Assembly: GCA_004552965.1 (NCBI GenBank)
Contig: SFMU01000004.1
Span: 62,001-126,000 of the forward strand
From: Bacteroidales bacterium
GTDB taxonomy: Bacteria; Bacteroidota; Bacteroidia; Bacteroidales; UBA932
DNA: 64,000 nucleotides
Reading direction: 5' to 3'
The notes below the pieces were generated by a model, which ran no database searches, was not told the origin of the DNA, and was given only the letters and a program-made list of their open reading frames with translations. Position 1 is the stretch's first letter; every line of letters starts with the position of its first letter. Positions 42,843 to 52,720 of the stretch are shown piece after piece. The position numbers and the translations under genes are program-made.

Positions 42843-45800
42843 ATGTCAGCAGGAAGCATGATCAAGATAGCAGGAAAGATTGCAGCGTCGGCAGCGGCTC
42901 TGCTGTTCCTGTTGTGGATCCTGCTCCAGACAGCGCCGGTCCAGACTTTCGTCGCAAGGCAGGTCACCGCCGCTCTGGAAAAGAGCATAGACGCCGACCT
43001 GAACTTTTCCAAAATCCATCTCCGACCATTCAGCGCACTGTCGATCAAGGATCTGGCCATCATAGACAGGCATCCTTCAGCGTTGGCAGACGGGACTGTC
43101 GCCGACACGGTGGTCAAGGCTTCATATTCAGTGGCAACTTTTTCCCTCAAGGGTTTTCTGAAAGGGAAAGGAATATGCATACGCAGGGCAAGCATCTCTG
43201 ATGCCGGGGTGACGCTGGTCTCGGAAGGCGACAGCACCAACCTGGCAAGAATCTTTGCCGGGCTGGCATCAGGCTCGGGCAATGCAACCCCACCTCTCGA
43301 AGCGGACAAGATACTGCTGGAAGAAATCCGTTTCCGCCGTCTTGACAGCAATTCCGGCGCTCCGGCGCCCGACGTCACAGGGACGGACACTCCCGAAATC
43401 TCTCTGAATGACCTCGACATAGTCCTCAAAGAGCTTGACATCAGGGATGCCTCCCTGAAGGAAGGGTGTTTCTCAGCGACAGTCAGGAATATGCTGGCGC
43501 AGGAAAGAAGCGGCTATTCACTGCAGCTCTCAGCCGCGAGCATCAAGGGCGGGAAGGGCCTGGCAGAGGTCTCCGGTCTTTCGGCCACTGACGGTTCGAG
43601 CAGCCTGGACCTGCCTCTGGTGAGCCTGAAGGATTCTGTCCTGACGGCGGAGATTGCCGGTTCCAGGATAGATTGGGGGAGCCTGGCGCGCTTCCTTCCC
43701 GGGATGAAGGGGAAGAAGACTGCCCTCATGGTGGAGGGGATAAAGATTCGCGGCAACCGCGAGCACATGGAAATCAAGGAGTTGTCCTTTTCGGAACTCG
43801 AGAGTGGCATAGAGGTTGACCTGAATGGTACGGCAAGAGGACTGGACGATGTCCGCTCGGCATGGTTCGACATCAATGCCACGAAGATCGAAGTGACCAC
43901 TGAAGGAGCCGCCAGGTTGCTGGAGTCTTTCGCTCCGGAGATCGAAGCCGACATCCGCAAGTTCGCCAGAGGCGAGACTCTGACATTCAAAGGCCGGGGT
44001 TCGGGAACTCCCGATGCGATGAGCGTCAGAGGCGACCTCTCAGCCGGACGGGGGATGGCCTCAGCCGATCTCAGAGTGAACGGCCTGATGTCCGGCAGAC
44101 TGAACATAAAGGGACAGCTGAGGACTGACAATCTCGACCTCGGAATGCTGACCGGCATGGAAGAAATCGGGGAATGCACGCTCCGAGGCAGCCTCAATGC
44201 AGTCAAGAAAGAGAAAGGGAAAGGGCTTACCATCATGGTGGACTCCGTCTTCGTCGACAAGATGACGGCTCTGGGGTATGAATATTCAGGGATCCGCGGT
44301 GCAGGAACATTCTCTGACAATGCCTTCGACGGAAGAATCATCTGTTCAGACCCTAACCTCAACTTCCTGTTCCAGGGAATATTCACCCTTTCGGACAAGA
44401 CTCAGAACGGTCTCTACAAGTTCTACGCAAACATCGGCTATGCTGACCTGCACGCCCTGCATTTCGACCAGAGGAGCATCTCCCGCCTGAGTGGCCAGAT
44501 CGACGCCAACTACATGACGGTCAGCAAGAAAGATGTCATCGGTGACATCTTTGTCAAGAATCTCGTGCTCGAGGATGAAATGAGCAGGCATGACATAGGA
44601 GACATCCTTGTCAAGTCCCATTCCAATGACAGGATCCACAGGATCAACATAGAATCTTCCTTCCTGACAGGTTCTTTCGTCGGCACGGGACCGGTCACTT
44701 CCATGCCGGGAGAAATCCAGAGCCTTTCTACCCGGAGGGATCTTCCTGCCCTGTATGCCGGCAGTGCCGCAGAGCCCGATGGCAACGAGTACAATCTCGA
44801 ACTGTCCGTCCACGATGCCACTGACATCCTTTCCTTCATCAAGCCGGGGCTCTTCATTGCCGACAGCACACGGATCGGGGTCAGCGTCTCCAAGGAAGGC
44901 GATGTCAGGATGACACTCAAGTCTCCACGACTCGCAGTCGGGAAGAATTACCTGAAGGATTTCCGCCTGAACATGGACAATTCCGACGGGAGCCTCAACG
45001 GTGCCGCAGCCTGCTCGGAAATCGCTGCCGCCGTCCTGAAACTGACAGACAACACATTCACCATATTCGCCAACGACAACCGGTTCTCGCTTGGATATTC
45101 CTACAACAACAGGGGCGAACTCGGCAACAAGGGTTCCCTCAACATTACCGGCCTTCTTTCCGGCGACCCGGGAAAGGACATCAGGGTCGAAGGCCAGGTA
45201 CTCCCGTCAAGCATCAGATACAATGGGGAGCAGTGGGATATTCCTGCCTCAAGGTTCATGGCCGACCGGGAAGGCATCTACATCGAGAACTTTGCGGCAA
45301 GATGCCTGAACCAGTCCATCAGGATAGCAGGAGGTGTGTCATTCGAAGGTAAGGATACGCTGTCCGTGAACATGGCCGGAATAGATCTGAGCATCCTCAA
45401 CGGCAATTCAAGGAAGGACCTGGGCATCAGCGGTATGGCAACCGGCAGCATCGTGCTCGAATCGCCGGTCCGGCACAGTCCGGGTCTGACGATGGATCTC
45501 ACCACTGCAGGTACTGCCTTCGGACACTGTCCTTTGGGAACCCTGAAACTGAGCAGCGTGATGGACCATCAGGGGACGATGAACATCTCCGTGAGGAACG
45601 ACCTGCAGGGTGTGAGGAACATAGACCTTAAGGCAAAATATGACCCGAAGGGAGACCATCTGCTGGTCAATGCCGCCCTTGACCATCTGAATACAGCCTA
45701 CCTCACCCCTGTCCTGGGCACGGTGTTCAGCCAGTTCGGGGGATCCGTCAGCGGAAACCTGATACTCAACCGGGAAGACGGTCATCTCCAGCTGTTCAGC

Positions 45801-47321
45801 AATGACTGCCGGTTGAACGATGTCCTGCTCAGGGTCGCCTACACAAATGTGCCTTACTATTTCGACGGACCGATTTCCATCGACAGCAAAGGACTTGTAT
45901 TCGATGATGTGACGGTCAGGGACAGGAACCGCGGAAAAGGCAAGGTGAGCGGAGGACTGACCTGGGGCGGAATGAAAGACATCCGGCTGGACACCAGAAT
46001 CGATCTGGAAAAGACAGAAGCATTCAATCTCACGGAGAAGGATAACCCGTTGTTCTACGGCAATGTAACTGCAACCGGTGCCGTGGGCATAAAAGGGCCG
46101 GCTTCTTCGATTCTGCTGGACATCAATGTCAGGACCGACGGCAACGGCAACATACACATCCCCCTGGACGGCAATGAAGGTGTCAAGAAGAATGAGCTTC
46201 TGACCTTCAGGGAGAAAGAGAAGGAAGCGGAGAGGATCGACCCGTACGAGGCCATGATCAGCAGGATGAAGAAGTCGCGGAAAAAGGCTTCCGAACTCCA
46301 GATGAGGATCAGGGTCAATGCAGACCAGGCAACGGAGGCCTTTGTGGAGATCGACAGGCAATCCGGTGATGTGCTTGCCGGACGCGGCGCAGGACTGCTG
46401 GACATGTACGTAAGGCCAAGCAGCAACATATTCACCATCAACGGAGACTACCGGATCAGCGAGGGCGTGTTCAGATTCAACGCGATGGACATAGCGAAGA
46501 GGGTGTTCACAATCGCCGACGGCAGCACAGTCCGTTTCAACGGCGACATCATGGACAGCGACCTGAATATCTCGGGGCTCTACACCACGAAAGCTTCGGT
46601 CGCAGCCCTTATCGCAGACACAACCTCAGTATCATCCAGGAGGACTGTCAATTGCGGAATCGGCATTTCCGGCAAACTGCGGGAGCCTCAGATGTCATTC
46701 TCGGTCGACATTCCGGACCTCGACCCGACGACCAGGTCGAAAGTGGAGAGTGCCCTCAACACGGATGACAAGGTCCAGAAGCAGATGGTGTCCCTTCTGC
46801 TGTCTGGCAGTTTCATGCCTGACGAGCAGTCAGGCATCGTCAACAATTCGGCGATGATCTACTCGAACCTTGCGGAAATCATGGCCGGACAGTTCAACAG
46901 CATCCTGCAGAAGCTCGACATTCCGCTGGACTTCGGTCTGAACTATCAACCGACCGAGACTGGCACCAACATATTCGATGTGGCCGTGTCCACCCAGCTG
47001 TTCAACAACAGGGTTCTGGTCAACGGTGCCTTCGGCAACAGGGAATACCGGAATTCTTCGGGCGAGGACATGGCTGGCGACCTGGACATCGAAATCAAGC
47101 TTGACAAGAAGGGACTTTTCCGGCTCAACCTCTTCTCCCACTCCGCCGACGACTACACGAACTATCTGGACAACACCCAGAGGAACGGCATCGGTGTTAC
47201 CTTCCAGAGGGAATTCGACAGTTTCATCGAGTTTTTCAGGAAGTTGTTCTCACGGAGGAAGGATGAAGTGCTGAAGAAGGATAAGAAAACCATCAGAATA
47301 ACGAAGGAAGATACGAAATGA
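42843..47321 (+). CDS. tamB: TamB-like envelope protein (AsmA/DUF490 superfamily)
   Basis: A very large (about 1,492 residues) envelope-spanning protein of the TamB/AsmA-like family, thought to carry phospholipids between the membranes through a beta-groove and, with TamA, to help outer-membrane assembly. An N-terminal membrane anchor (KIAASAAALLFLLWILLQ) is near residues 9-26. Long runs of beta strands with alternating polar and hydrophobic residues follow. The C-terminal DUF490 domain includes INGDYRISEGVFRFN, GISGKLREPQMSFSVDIPDL and LDFGLNYQPTETGTN. The C-terminal 30 residues are Lys-rich. It overlaps the RsmI-like gene by four bases. The ATG at 42858 is an alternative start. Confidence 0.9.
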   Translation: MSAGSMIKIAGKIAASAAALLFLLWILLQTAPVQTFVARQVTAALEKSIDADLNFSKIHLRPFSALSIKDLAIIDRHPSALADGTVADTVVKASYSVATFSLKGFLKGKGICIRRASISDAGVTLVSEGDSTNLARIFAGLASGSGNATPPLEADKILLEEIRFRRLDSNSGAPAPDVTGTDTPEISLNDLDIVLKELDIRDASLKEGCFSATVRNMLAQERSGYSLQLSAASIKGGKGLAEVSGLSATDGSSSLDLPLVSLKDSVLTAEIAGSRIDWGSLARFLPGMKGKKTALMVEGIKIRGNREHMEIKELSFSELESGIEVDLNGTARGLDDVRSAWFDINATKIEVTTEGAARLLESFAPEIEADIRKFARGETLTFKGRGSGTPDAMSVRGDLSAGRGMASADLRVNGLMSGRLNIKGQLRTDNLDLGMLTGMEEIGECTLRGSLNAVKKEKGKGLTIMVDSVFVDKMTALGYEYSGIRGAGTFSDNAFDGRIICSDPNLNFLFQGIFTLSDKTQNGLYKFYANIGYADLHALHFDQRSISRLSGQIDANYMTVSKKDVIGDIFVKNLVLEDEMSRHDIGDILVKSHSNDRIHRINIESSFLTGSFVGTGPVTSMPGEIQSLSTRRDLPALYAGSAAEPDGNEYNLELSVHDATDILSFIKPGLFIADSTRIGVSVSKEGDVRMTLKSPRLAVGKNYLKDFRLNMDNSDGSLNGAAACSEIAAAVLKLTDNTFTIFANDNRFSLGYSYNNRGELGNKGSLNITGLLSGDPGKDIRVEGQVLPSSIRYNGEQWDIPASRFMADREGIYIENFAARCLNQSIRIAGGVSFEGKDTLSVNMAGIDLSILNGNSRKDLGISGMATGSIVLESPVRHSPGLTMDLTTAGTAFGHCPLGTLKLSSVMDHQGTMNISVRNDLQGVRNIDLKAKYDPKGDHLLVNAALDHLNTAYLTPVLGTVFSQFGGSVSGNLILNREDGHLQLFSNDCRLNDVLLRVAYTNVPYYFDGPISIDSKGLVFDDVTVRDRNRGKGKVSGGLTWGGMKDIRLDTRIDLEKTEAFNLTEKDNPLFYGNVTATGAVGIKGPASSILLDINVRTDGNGNIHIPLDGNEGVKKNELLTFREKEKEAERIDPYEAMISRMKKSRKKASELQMRIRVNADQATEAFVEIDRQSGDVLAGRGAGLLDMYVRPSSNIFTINGDYRISEGVFRFNAMDIAKRVFTIADGSTVRFNGDIMDSDLNISGLYTTKASVAALIADTTSVSSRRTVNCGIGISGKLREPQMSFSVDIPDLDPTTRSKVESALNTDDKVQKQMVSLLLSGSFMPDEQSGIVNNSAMIYSNLAEIMAGQFNSILQKLDIPLDFGLNYQPTETGTNIFDVAVSTQLFNNRVLVNGAFGNREYRNSSGEDMAGDLDIEIKLDKKGLFRLNLFSHSADDYTNYLDNTQRNGIGVTFQREFDSFIEFFRKLFSRRKDEVLKKDKKTIRITKEDTK

Positions 47322-48049
47322 AAGAAAAAGGAACACTATACCTGATTCCGTCCCCACTGGGAGGCGATGACCCGGCCGACGTGATCCCCGGAAGTGTGCT
47401 GGAAAGGATCCGGAGCATCCGCAGGTACGTAGTCGAGGAAGTCCGCACCGTGCGGCGATACCTTTCCGCGGCCGGTCTGAGAGGTCACATCGACGAACTT
47501 GAGTTCAGGGAGCTGAATGAGCACACCTCTCATGAGGAAGTGTCGGATCTTCTGAATATGTTCACCGATGAGAACGGCAAACCCACGGATGTGGGTCTGA
47601 TTTCGGAGGCCGGACTCCCGGCCGTGGCCGATCCAGGAGCCCTTCTGGTAGCTCTCTGCCATTCGCACGGAATCAAGGTTGTGCCTCTTGTAGGACCTTC
47701 ATCCCTGATGCTTGCCCTCATGGCATCGGGGCTCAATGGCCAGAGCTTTGCCTTCTGCGGTTATCTCCCGGCAAAGTCCGATGAGAGGAAGAAGGCTATA
47801 AGGGAGATCGAGAAGCGGTCCGCGCAGCTGAATCAGACCGAGATATTCATCGAGACCCCTTACCGCAACGACCAGATGCTTGCCGACCTTGTTGCGACAC
47901 TCCAGCCCCAGACGATGCTTTGCGCCGCAGCAGACCTCACGACTGATTCTCAGACCATCGTCAGCCTCAGCGTCAGGGAGTGGAAAAGAAAAGCGGATTT
48001 CAGGATCGGGAAGCGGCCCTGTGTCTTCCTCATCCTCGCAAACAGTTGA
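47318..48049 (+). CDS. RsmI-type 16S rRNA 2'-O-methyltransferase family protein
   Basis: A 243-residue tetrapyrrole-methylase-fold SAM-dependent methyltransferase of the RsmI class, which in E. coli 2'-O-methylates C1402 of 16S rRNA. GTLYLIPSPLGG at the N-terminus, LISEAGLPAVADPGALLVALCH near residues 93-114 (SAM loop) and GPSSLMLALMASGLNGQSFAFCGYLP near 124-149 are diagnostic. Bacteroidetes have shorter variants like this, so the target base may differ. It starts inside the tamB stop codon (ATGA overlap), so the two are coupled. Confidence 0.85.
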   Translation: MKEKGTLYLIPSPLGGDDPADVIPGSVLERIRSIRRYVVEEVRTVRRYLSAAGLRGHIDELEFRELNEHTSHEEVSDLLNMFTDENGKPTDVGLISEAGLPAVADPGALLVALCHSHGIKVVPLVGPSSLMLALMASGLNGQSFAFCGYLPAKSDERKKAIREIEKRSAQLNQTEIFIETPYRNDQMLADLVATLQPQTMLCAAADLTTDSQTIVSLSVREWKRKADFRIGKRPCVFLILANS

Positions 48050-48098
48050 AACACACTCGCCCCGAAGGCGGAGTCCTTGCAGAAAAACAACATAAAAG

Positions 48099-48515
48099 AT
48101 GAGCAATTCACTGTTCTCCATATTCAACACGAAACTCGGCTACGAATGCTCCATAGAACTGGAAGGAATGGAATTCCATGCCTTCCACGGCTGCCTTCCA
48201 CAGGAACGCGAGGAGGGTAACACCTTCATCGTGGATTTTTATGCTGAAGCCTGCCTCGACACGGCTATGCAAAGCGACAGCCTCGGGGATACGGTCGACT
48301 ACGGCGAAGTGTACGATGTCATTGCCGAGCAGATGAAGAATCCTTCCAACCTGCTCGAGAATCTCGCGGCCAGAATAGTCCAGGCCATTGAAAAGCGATT
48401 CGATTCATTGGAATTCATCAGGATACGGGTGTCGAAAAAGAACCCTCCCGTCAGAGGGAAATGTGCGTGGTCAAGAGTGACGGTAACTTCGGGCAGCAGA
48501 ATCAACGAACTATGA
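48099..48515 (+). CDS. folB: Dihydroneopterin aldolase FolB
   Basis: Folate-pathway enzyme that cleaves 7,8-dihydroneopterin to 6-hydroxymethyl-dihydropterin and glycolaldehyde. At 138 residues it is slightly longer than usual because of an N-terminal extension (MSNSLFSIFNTKLGYEC). The family core starts at IELEGMEFHAFHGCLPQERE, with the catalytic Glu and pterin-contact Tyr/His. TVDYGEVYDVI near 66-76 and the C-terminal RVSKKNPPVRGKCAWSRV (catalytic Lys) complete the fold. Its stop overlaps the mtaB start by four bases. Confidence 0.92.
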   Translation: MSNSLFSIFNTKLGYECSIELEGMEFHAFHGCLPQEREEGNTFIVDFYAEACLDTAMQSDSLGDTVDYGEVYDVIAEQMKNPSNLLENLAARIVQAIEKRFDSLEFIRIRVSKKNPPVRGKCAWSRVTVTSGSRINEL

Positions 48516-49822
48516 AGATTGCATTCCTGACTCTCGGCTGCAAACTCAACTATGCCGAGACTTCAACATACGAAAGAGGATTCTCCGCCAACGGACTCGA
48601 GATAGTGCCGTGGGAGGAGAAGGCCGATGTCTATCTCATCAACACCTGCTCAGTCACCGAGAGGGCGGAAAAGAAATGCCGCAATGTGATCAGGAAGATG
48701 CACAGGACGGCTCCGGAGGCAAAGATAGTTGTGACAGGCTGCTATGCCGAACTGAGACGGGAGGATCTGAGCCGGATAGAAGGAGTGTCCCTTGTCTTCG
48801 GTGCGAAGGACAAATCCCAGGTGGTCGGAAGGACGATGGCCATGCTCCGCGGGGAGGAGATGGGCTCGGAGGGCAGTTTCAAGCAGCTGAGCATGGCTGC
48901 CGAGTACAAGGAAATCTCCAAGGAGACCCTGTCCGCCTTCTCGACCGAAGGCAGGACCCGCTCGTTCCTCAAGGTCCAGGACGGCTGCAACAACTTCTGC
49001 GCCTACTGTACGGTGCCTTACGCCAGAGGAGATTCCAGGAATATTCCGATCGCAGAAGTCGTCTCCCAGGCAGAGCAGATCGCTGCGGGAGGAGTCCGCG
49101 AGATTGTCCTCACGGGAGTGAACACAGGGGATTTCGGGCGCACGACAGGAGAAAAGTTCCTCGACCTGCTGAAAAGGCTCAACGACGTAGAAGGCATAGA
49201 AAGATACAGGATTTCATCGATAGAGCCGAATCTGATCACCTCGGAGATAATCGACTGGATCGCCTCCGGGACAAAGTTCCAGCCTCATTTCCACATTCCT
49301 CTGCAGACCGGTTCGGACACGCTTCTGAGAAGGGTAGGGAGGAAATACAGCACGGATTTCTTCGCGGAAAGGATTGAATATATCCGTTCGGCGATGGATC
49401 CTGGCCGTTCCGGGGGTTGTTCCGCAATGGACCCGTTTGTCTTCTTCGGGATAGATGTCATCGTCGGTCTTCCCGGTGAGACTCAGGAGCTTTTCGAGGA
49501 GACATATTCATTCCTCAAGGACAGGATCCGCCCTTCCTACATCCATGTTTTCCCGTACTCGAAACGCCCGGGCACGGTCGCGGCGCAATGGAAGGATCAA
49601 GTCAGGGATTCAATCAAGACCGAGAGGGTCGCCATCCTTGAGAACCTCTGCAGCGAGCTCCATTCCGAATTCATTGCGAAGAACAGGGGCAGGCGCTCGA
49701 CAGTTCTCTGGGAATCGGATGAGAAGAATGGCATGATGGGAGGCTACACAGGCAACTACATCAGGATGGAGAAACCATACGACGAATCGTCGGTGAACAG
49801 GATCGAAGAGATAATCATTTAG
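48512..49822 (+). CDS. mtaB: tRNA t6A37 methylthiotransferase MtaB
   Basis: Radical-SAM enzyme that converts t6A37 to ms2t6A37 in tRNA-Lys. The start at ATG 48512 (MKIAFLTLGCKLNYAETSTY) overlaps the folB stop. The N-terminal UPF0004 domain binds one 4Fe-4S cluster (Cys near residues 10, 46 and 79). The radical SAM motif CNNFCAYC is at about 159-166. TGVNTGDFG follows, and the TRAM domain is at the C-terminus. Between EYIRSAMDP and FGIDVIVGLPGE there is an insert of roughly a dozen residues in which SAMDP is repeated, not usual for the family. The substrate modification is made by TsaD, encoded nearby. Confidence 0.92.
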   Translation: MKIAFLTLGCKLNYAETSTYERGFSANGLEIVPWEEKADVYLINTCSVTERAEKKCRNVIRKMHRTAPEAKIVVTGCYAELRREDLSRIEGVSLVFGAKDKSQVVGRTMAMLRGEEMGSEGSFKQLSMAAEYKEISKETLSAFSTEGRTRSFLKVQDGCNNFCAYCTVPYARGDSRNIPIAEVVSQAEQIAAGGVREIVLTGVNTGDFGRTTGEKFLDLLKRLNDVEGIERYRISSIEPNLITSEIIDWIASGTKFQPHFHIPLQTGSDTLLRRVGRKYSTDFFAERIEYIRSAMDPGRSGGCSAMDPFVFFGIDVIVGLPGETQELFEETYSFLKDRIRPSYIHVFPYSKRPGTVAAQWKDQVRDSIKTERVAILENLCSELHSEFIAKNRGRRSTVLWESDEKNGMMGGYTGNYIRMEKPYDESSVNRIEEIII

Positions 49823-49841
49823 ATTACTTAGCACAGGAAAC

Positions 49842-50792
49842 ATGGGAGAGAAGAACAAAGCCAGACTCACTTTTCTTGGCACAGGCACATCACAGGGCGT
49901 TCCGATCATCGGATGCAACTGTCCGGTCTGCAGCTCTGCGGACGCCAGGGACAAGAGGTTCAGGGCATCGGCGCTTGTCGAATATGCCGGGCTGAACATC
50001 CTTGTGGACGCAGGTCCGGATTTCAGGATGCAGATGCTCTCGCAGAAAGTGCATCATCTGGATGCCATTCTTCTGACGCACAATCACAAAGACCACACCG
50101 GCGGACTGGACGACGTGCGTTCGCTGAACTATGTCGACCGGCGTGCGGCCGAAATCTACTGCGAAGAAAACGTCCTGGGCGACCTGATCAGGGAATATCC
50201 CTATGTCTTCTCCTTCCCGAAGTATCCCGGAGCCCCGGAATGGCACATGCACGTCATCACGGAAGAACCTTTCATCGTGAAGCCCAACAACGATGCGAAA
50301 GAACTGATCTGGGTCCACGATGTCGGCTACAGCTACCGTCTTCCGGACGGTTCGCTGGTCCCGACCTGCAAAAGCATCTCGGAAATGATCGAGAGAGAGG
50401 CTCCTGCGCCGGAAGGCTGTCCTGAGCAAGGGGCCAGGGTCATTCCGGTCAGAGGCTTGCACGACAAGCTTCCGGTGCTCGGTTTCAGATTCGGAGACAT
50501 TGCCTACATCACTGACATGAGCAGCCTGGAAGAAAGCGAACTGGAGAAACTCAAGGGGCTCAGGCATCTGACTCTCAACACGGTAAGTTACAAGAAACAC
50601 CATTCTCACTTCAGCCTGGAAGAGGCCCTGGTCCTCGCAGACAGAATCGGAGCGGAACACACCTGGCTGACTCATCTTTCACACACTTTCCCGAATCATC
50701 ACGAATTTGCGAAATATCTGGGGAAGGAGTGCAAAGCCAGGGGGCTGCGTTCGGATGTGCAGCCCGCTTACGACGGTCTGGTCATCGAATAG
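49842..50792 (+). CDS. MBL-fold metallohydrolase (PhnP-like)
   Basis: A 316-residue metallo-beta-lactamase-fold hydrolase. LTFLGTGTSQGVPIIGC at the N-terminus with CNCPVCSS (Cys cluster) is typical of PhnP-like phosphodiesterases and of Bacteroidetes relatives. The metal motif is LTHNHKDHTGGLDD near residues 86-99. Asp in YITDMS and the late His in LTHLSHTFPNHH supply the remaining ligands. Members of the group cleave cyclic nucleotides or phosphodiesters; no phosphonate genes are nearby, so the substrate is unknown. It starts 19 bases after mtaB and converges on recQ. Confidence 0.85.
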   Translation: MGEKNKARLTFLGTGTSQGVPIIGCNCPVCSSADARDKRFRASALVEYAGLNILVDAGPDFRMQMLSQKVHHLDAILLTHNHKDHTGGLDDVRSLNYVDRRAAEIYCEENVLGDLIREYPYVFSFPKYPGAPEWHMHVITEEPFIVKPNNDAKELIWVHDVGYSYRLPDGSLVPTCKSISEMIEREAPAPEGCPEQGARVIPVRGLHDKLPVLGFRFGDIAYITDMSSLEESELEKLKGLRHLTLNTVSYKKHHSHFSLEEALVLADRIGAEHTWLTHLSHTFPNHHEFAKYLGKECKARGLRSDVQPAYDGLVIE

Positions 50793-50797
50793 GCGGT

Positions 50798-52696
50798 TCA
50801 GTCTCCGCAAGGAGGCACGATGCCCTTGTCGATCAGTTCCCGAAGGATGTCCAGATAGTCGGGAGATAATCCGGCGGCAGGATTTGAGAAACGGGCAACG
50901 ACATCCTGAACCGAATAATGTCCGCCACTCAGGTCGGCATATTCAATGAGAGCCATTCTGGTCTTCTCGCGCAAACCCTCCCTGTCACATTCCCGAGCCT
51001 TCCTCGCGCGGCAGACGTCGCAGGTGCCGCAATCCTCCGTCTCCTCCTGGCCGAAATAGCGCAGAAGGAATCTGGAGCGGCATTCGGTCTCTTCGGAGAC
51101 ATATTCGATCATCGACTGCGAGCGGGTGTGGCAGTTGTCCTTCAGCATCCGGTAGAGCTTCGGTTTCAGGTCGATGTTGCCCGGTTCGAGGCGGCCGTGA
51201 CGCAGGAAAACCACATCGGAATGGTCTGCCGGCACATAGTTGATGACATGCTCCAGGGCAAGCCTGTACAGGAGCTGCCTCAGCTGCGGAACCGTGGTGG
51301 ACAGGCGGCGCGACAAATATTCCTCGTCGATAGGCTGCACGTAATTGAATATGCCGGTGTACGTCCGCATCAGCAGTTCAAGGAGGTCTGCCATCTGCTG
51401 CTCGGGAAGCGTGATGTCGTAGAGGGAACGTCTGTCGACACAGATGCGGACCTTGGTCGCGATGTCCACCTCTTCCGAATATGAAAGATGCTCCGTCTGC
51501 TGCAGATACTTCAAGGCATAGAATGCAGGGGCCTTCTGGAGGCCGTATTTCTTGCAGAAATCCTCCATCTTGAACTTCAGGCTCCGGCCCTCGCCGGCGT
51601 TGTAAGGGATTTCGTAGAAGTGATGCAGTTTCTGGTAGATGTCCTCGATGTACTCCAGCGAAGGGAAAGAGACATCCTCTATCTGCCTGGCCCTTCTCAG
51701 ATCGATTCCGTTCCAGAGTTGGACTGCATACGAGCGGAGTCCGTCCCTTCCCGCTCGTCCTGCCTCCTGGAAATAGGATTCAGGGCCTTCCGGAAGGTCA
51801 TAATGGATGACGAATCTCACATCCGGCTTGTCGATTCCCATTCCGAAAGCATTTGTGCAGACCATCACACGGATCGAGCCGTCCTTCCACAGAGCCTGGC
51901 GTTCGGACCTGGTCTGCCCTCCCAGACCTGCGTGGTAGAAGCTCACCGAAATCCCCGCCGACTGCATCATGGAGGCAAGTTCCTCGCACTTGCGTCGGTT
52001 GCGGGCATAGACTATTCCGCTCCCGGGAACCCCGTTGCAGATGTTCAGAATCTGAGTCAGCTTGTCTTCGGTGCGGCGGACAACATAGGTCAGGTTCGGC
52101 CTCTCGAACCCGCTCTTGAGAAGGAGTCTGTCACGGAAACCCAGTTTCTCCATGATATCGTCTGCCACGACAGGAGTGGCTGTCGCCGTCAGGGCTATGA
52201 CAGGGGCATTCAGGGTCTCCCGCAATTCGCCGATCCGGAGATAGTCCGGGCGGAAATCATAGCCCCACTGGGAAATGCAGTGAGCCTCATCGACAACGAT
52301 ATAGCTTACATCAAGCACGTCCAGATAGGACCTGAACAGCATCGTACCCAGTCGTTCCGGTGACAGGTACAGGAACTTGACACCGCCATAGGCAGCATGG
52401 TTGAGAGCCAGATCCACCTCGTGCCTGGACATACCGGCATGTATGGCAACCGCTTTCACTCCCCTGTCGCAAAGATTCTGGACCTGGTCCTTCATCAATG
52501 CGATAAGAGGAGTGACAACGATCGAAAGTCCCCCGGCCATCAGACCGGGAACCTGGAAGCAGACAGATTTTCCGCCTCCGGTCGGCATGATTGCCAGCAC
52601 ATCCCTCCCTTCGACTGCGGCATTGATGATTTCCTCCTGCATAGGGCGGAAGGAATCATAGCCCCAGTATTCTTTCAAAACTTCCTTGGCAGTCAT
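50798..52696 (-). CDS. recQ: ATP-dependent DNA helicase RecQ
   Basis: A 3'-5' superfamily 2 helicase involved in recombination and fork repair. It is 632 residues. The helicase core has motif 0 FRPMQEEII, Walker A MPTGGGKSVCFQ near residues 38-49, DEAH box VVDEAHCISQWGYDFRPDYL and motif VI QEAGRAGRDGL. The zinc-binding subdomain is CRSRFLLRYFG with CGTCDVC near residues 540-565. A short winged-helix-like end follows. A clear HRDC domain is not seen, so this is the shorter Bacteroidetes form. It lies 24 bases downstream of the GH106 gene on the same strand. Confidence 0.93.
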   Translation of the reverse strand: MTAKEVLKEYWGYDSFRPMQEEIINAAVEGRDVLAIMPTGGGKSVCFQVPGLMAGGLSIVVTPLIALMKDQVQNLCDRGVKAVAIHAGMSRHEVDLALNHAAYGGVKFLYLSPERLGTMLFRSYLDVLDVSYIVVDEAHCISQWGYDFRPDYLRIGELRETLNAPVIALTATATPVVADDIMEKLGFRDRLLLKSGFERPNLTYVVRRTEDKLTQILNICNGVPGSGIVYARNRRKCEELASMMQSAGISVSFYHAGLGGQTRSERQALWKDGSIRVMVCTNAFGMGIDKPDVRFVIHYDLPEGPESYFQEAGRAGRDGLRSYAVQLWNGIDLRRARQIEDVSFPSLEYIEDIYQKLHHFYEIPYNAGEGRSLKFKMEDFCKKYGLQKAPAFYALKYLQQTEHLSYSEEVDIATKVRICVDRRSLYDITLPEQQMADLLELLMRTYTGIFNYVQPIDEEYLSRRLSTTVPQLRQLLYRLALEHVINYVPADHSDVVFLRHGRLEPGNIDLKPKLYRMLKDNCHTRSQSMIEYVSEETECRSRFLLRYFGQEETEDCGTCDVCRARKARECDREGLREKTRMALIEYADLSGGHYSVQDVVARFSNPAAGLSPDYLDILRELIDKGIVPPCGD

Positions 52697-52720
52697 GCTT
52701 ATGATACCAGATAATCAGTT

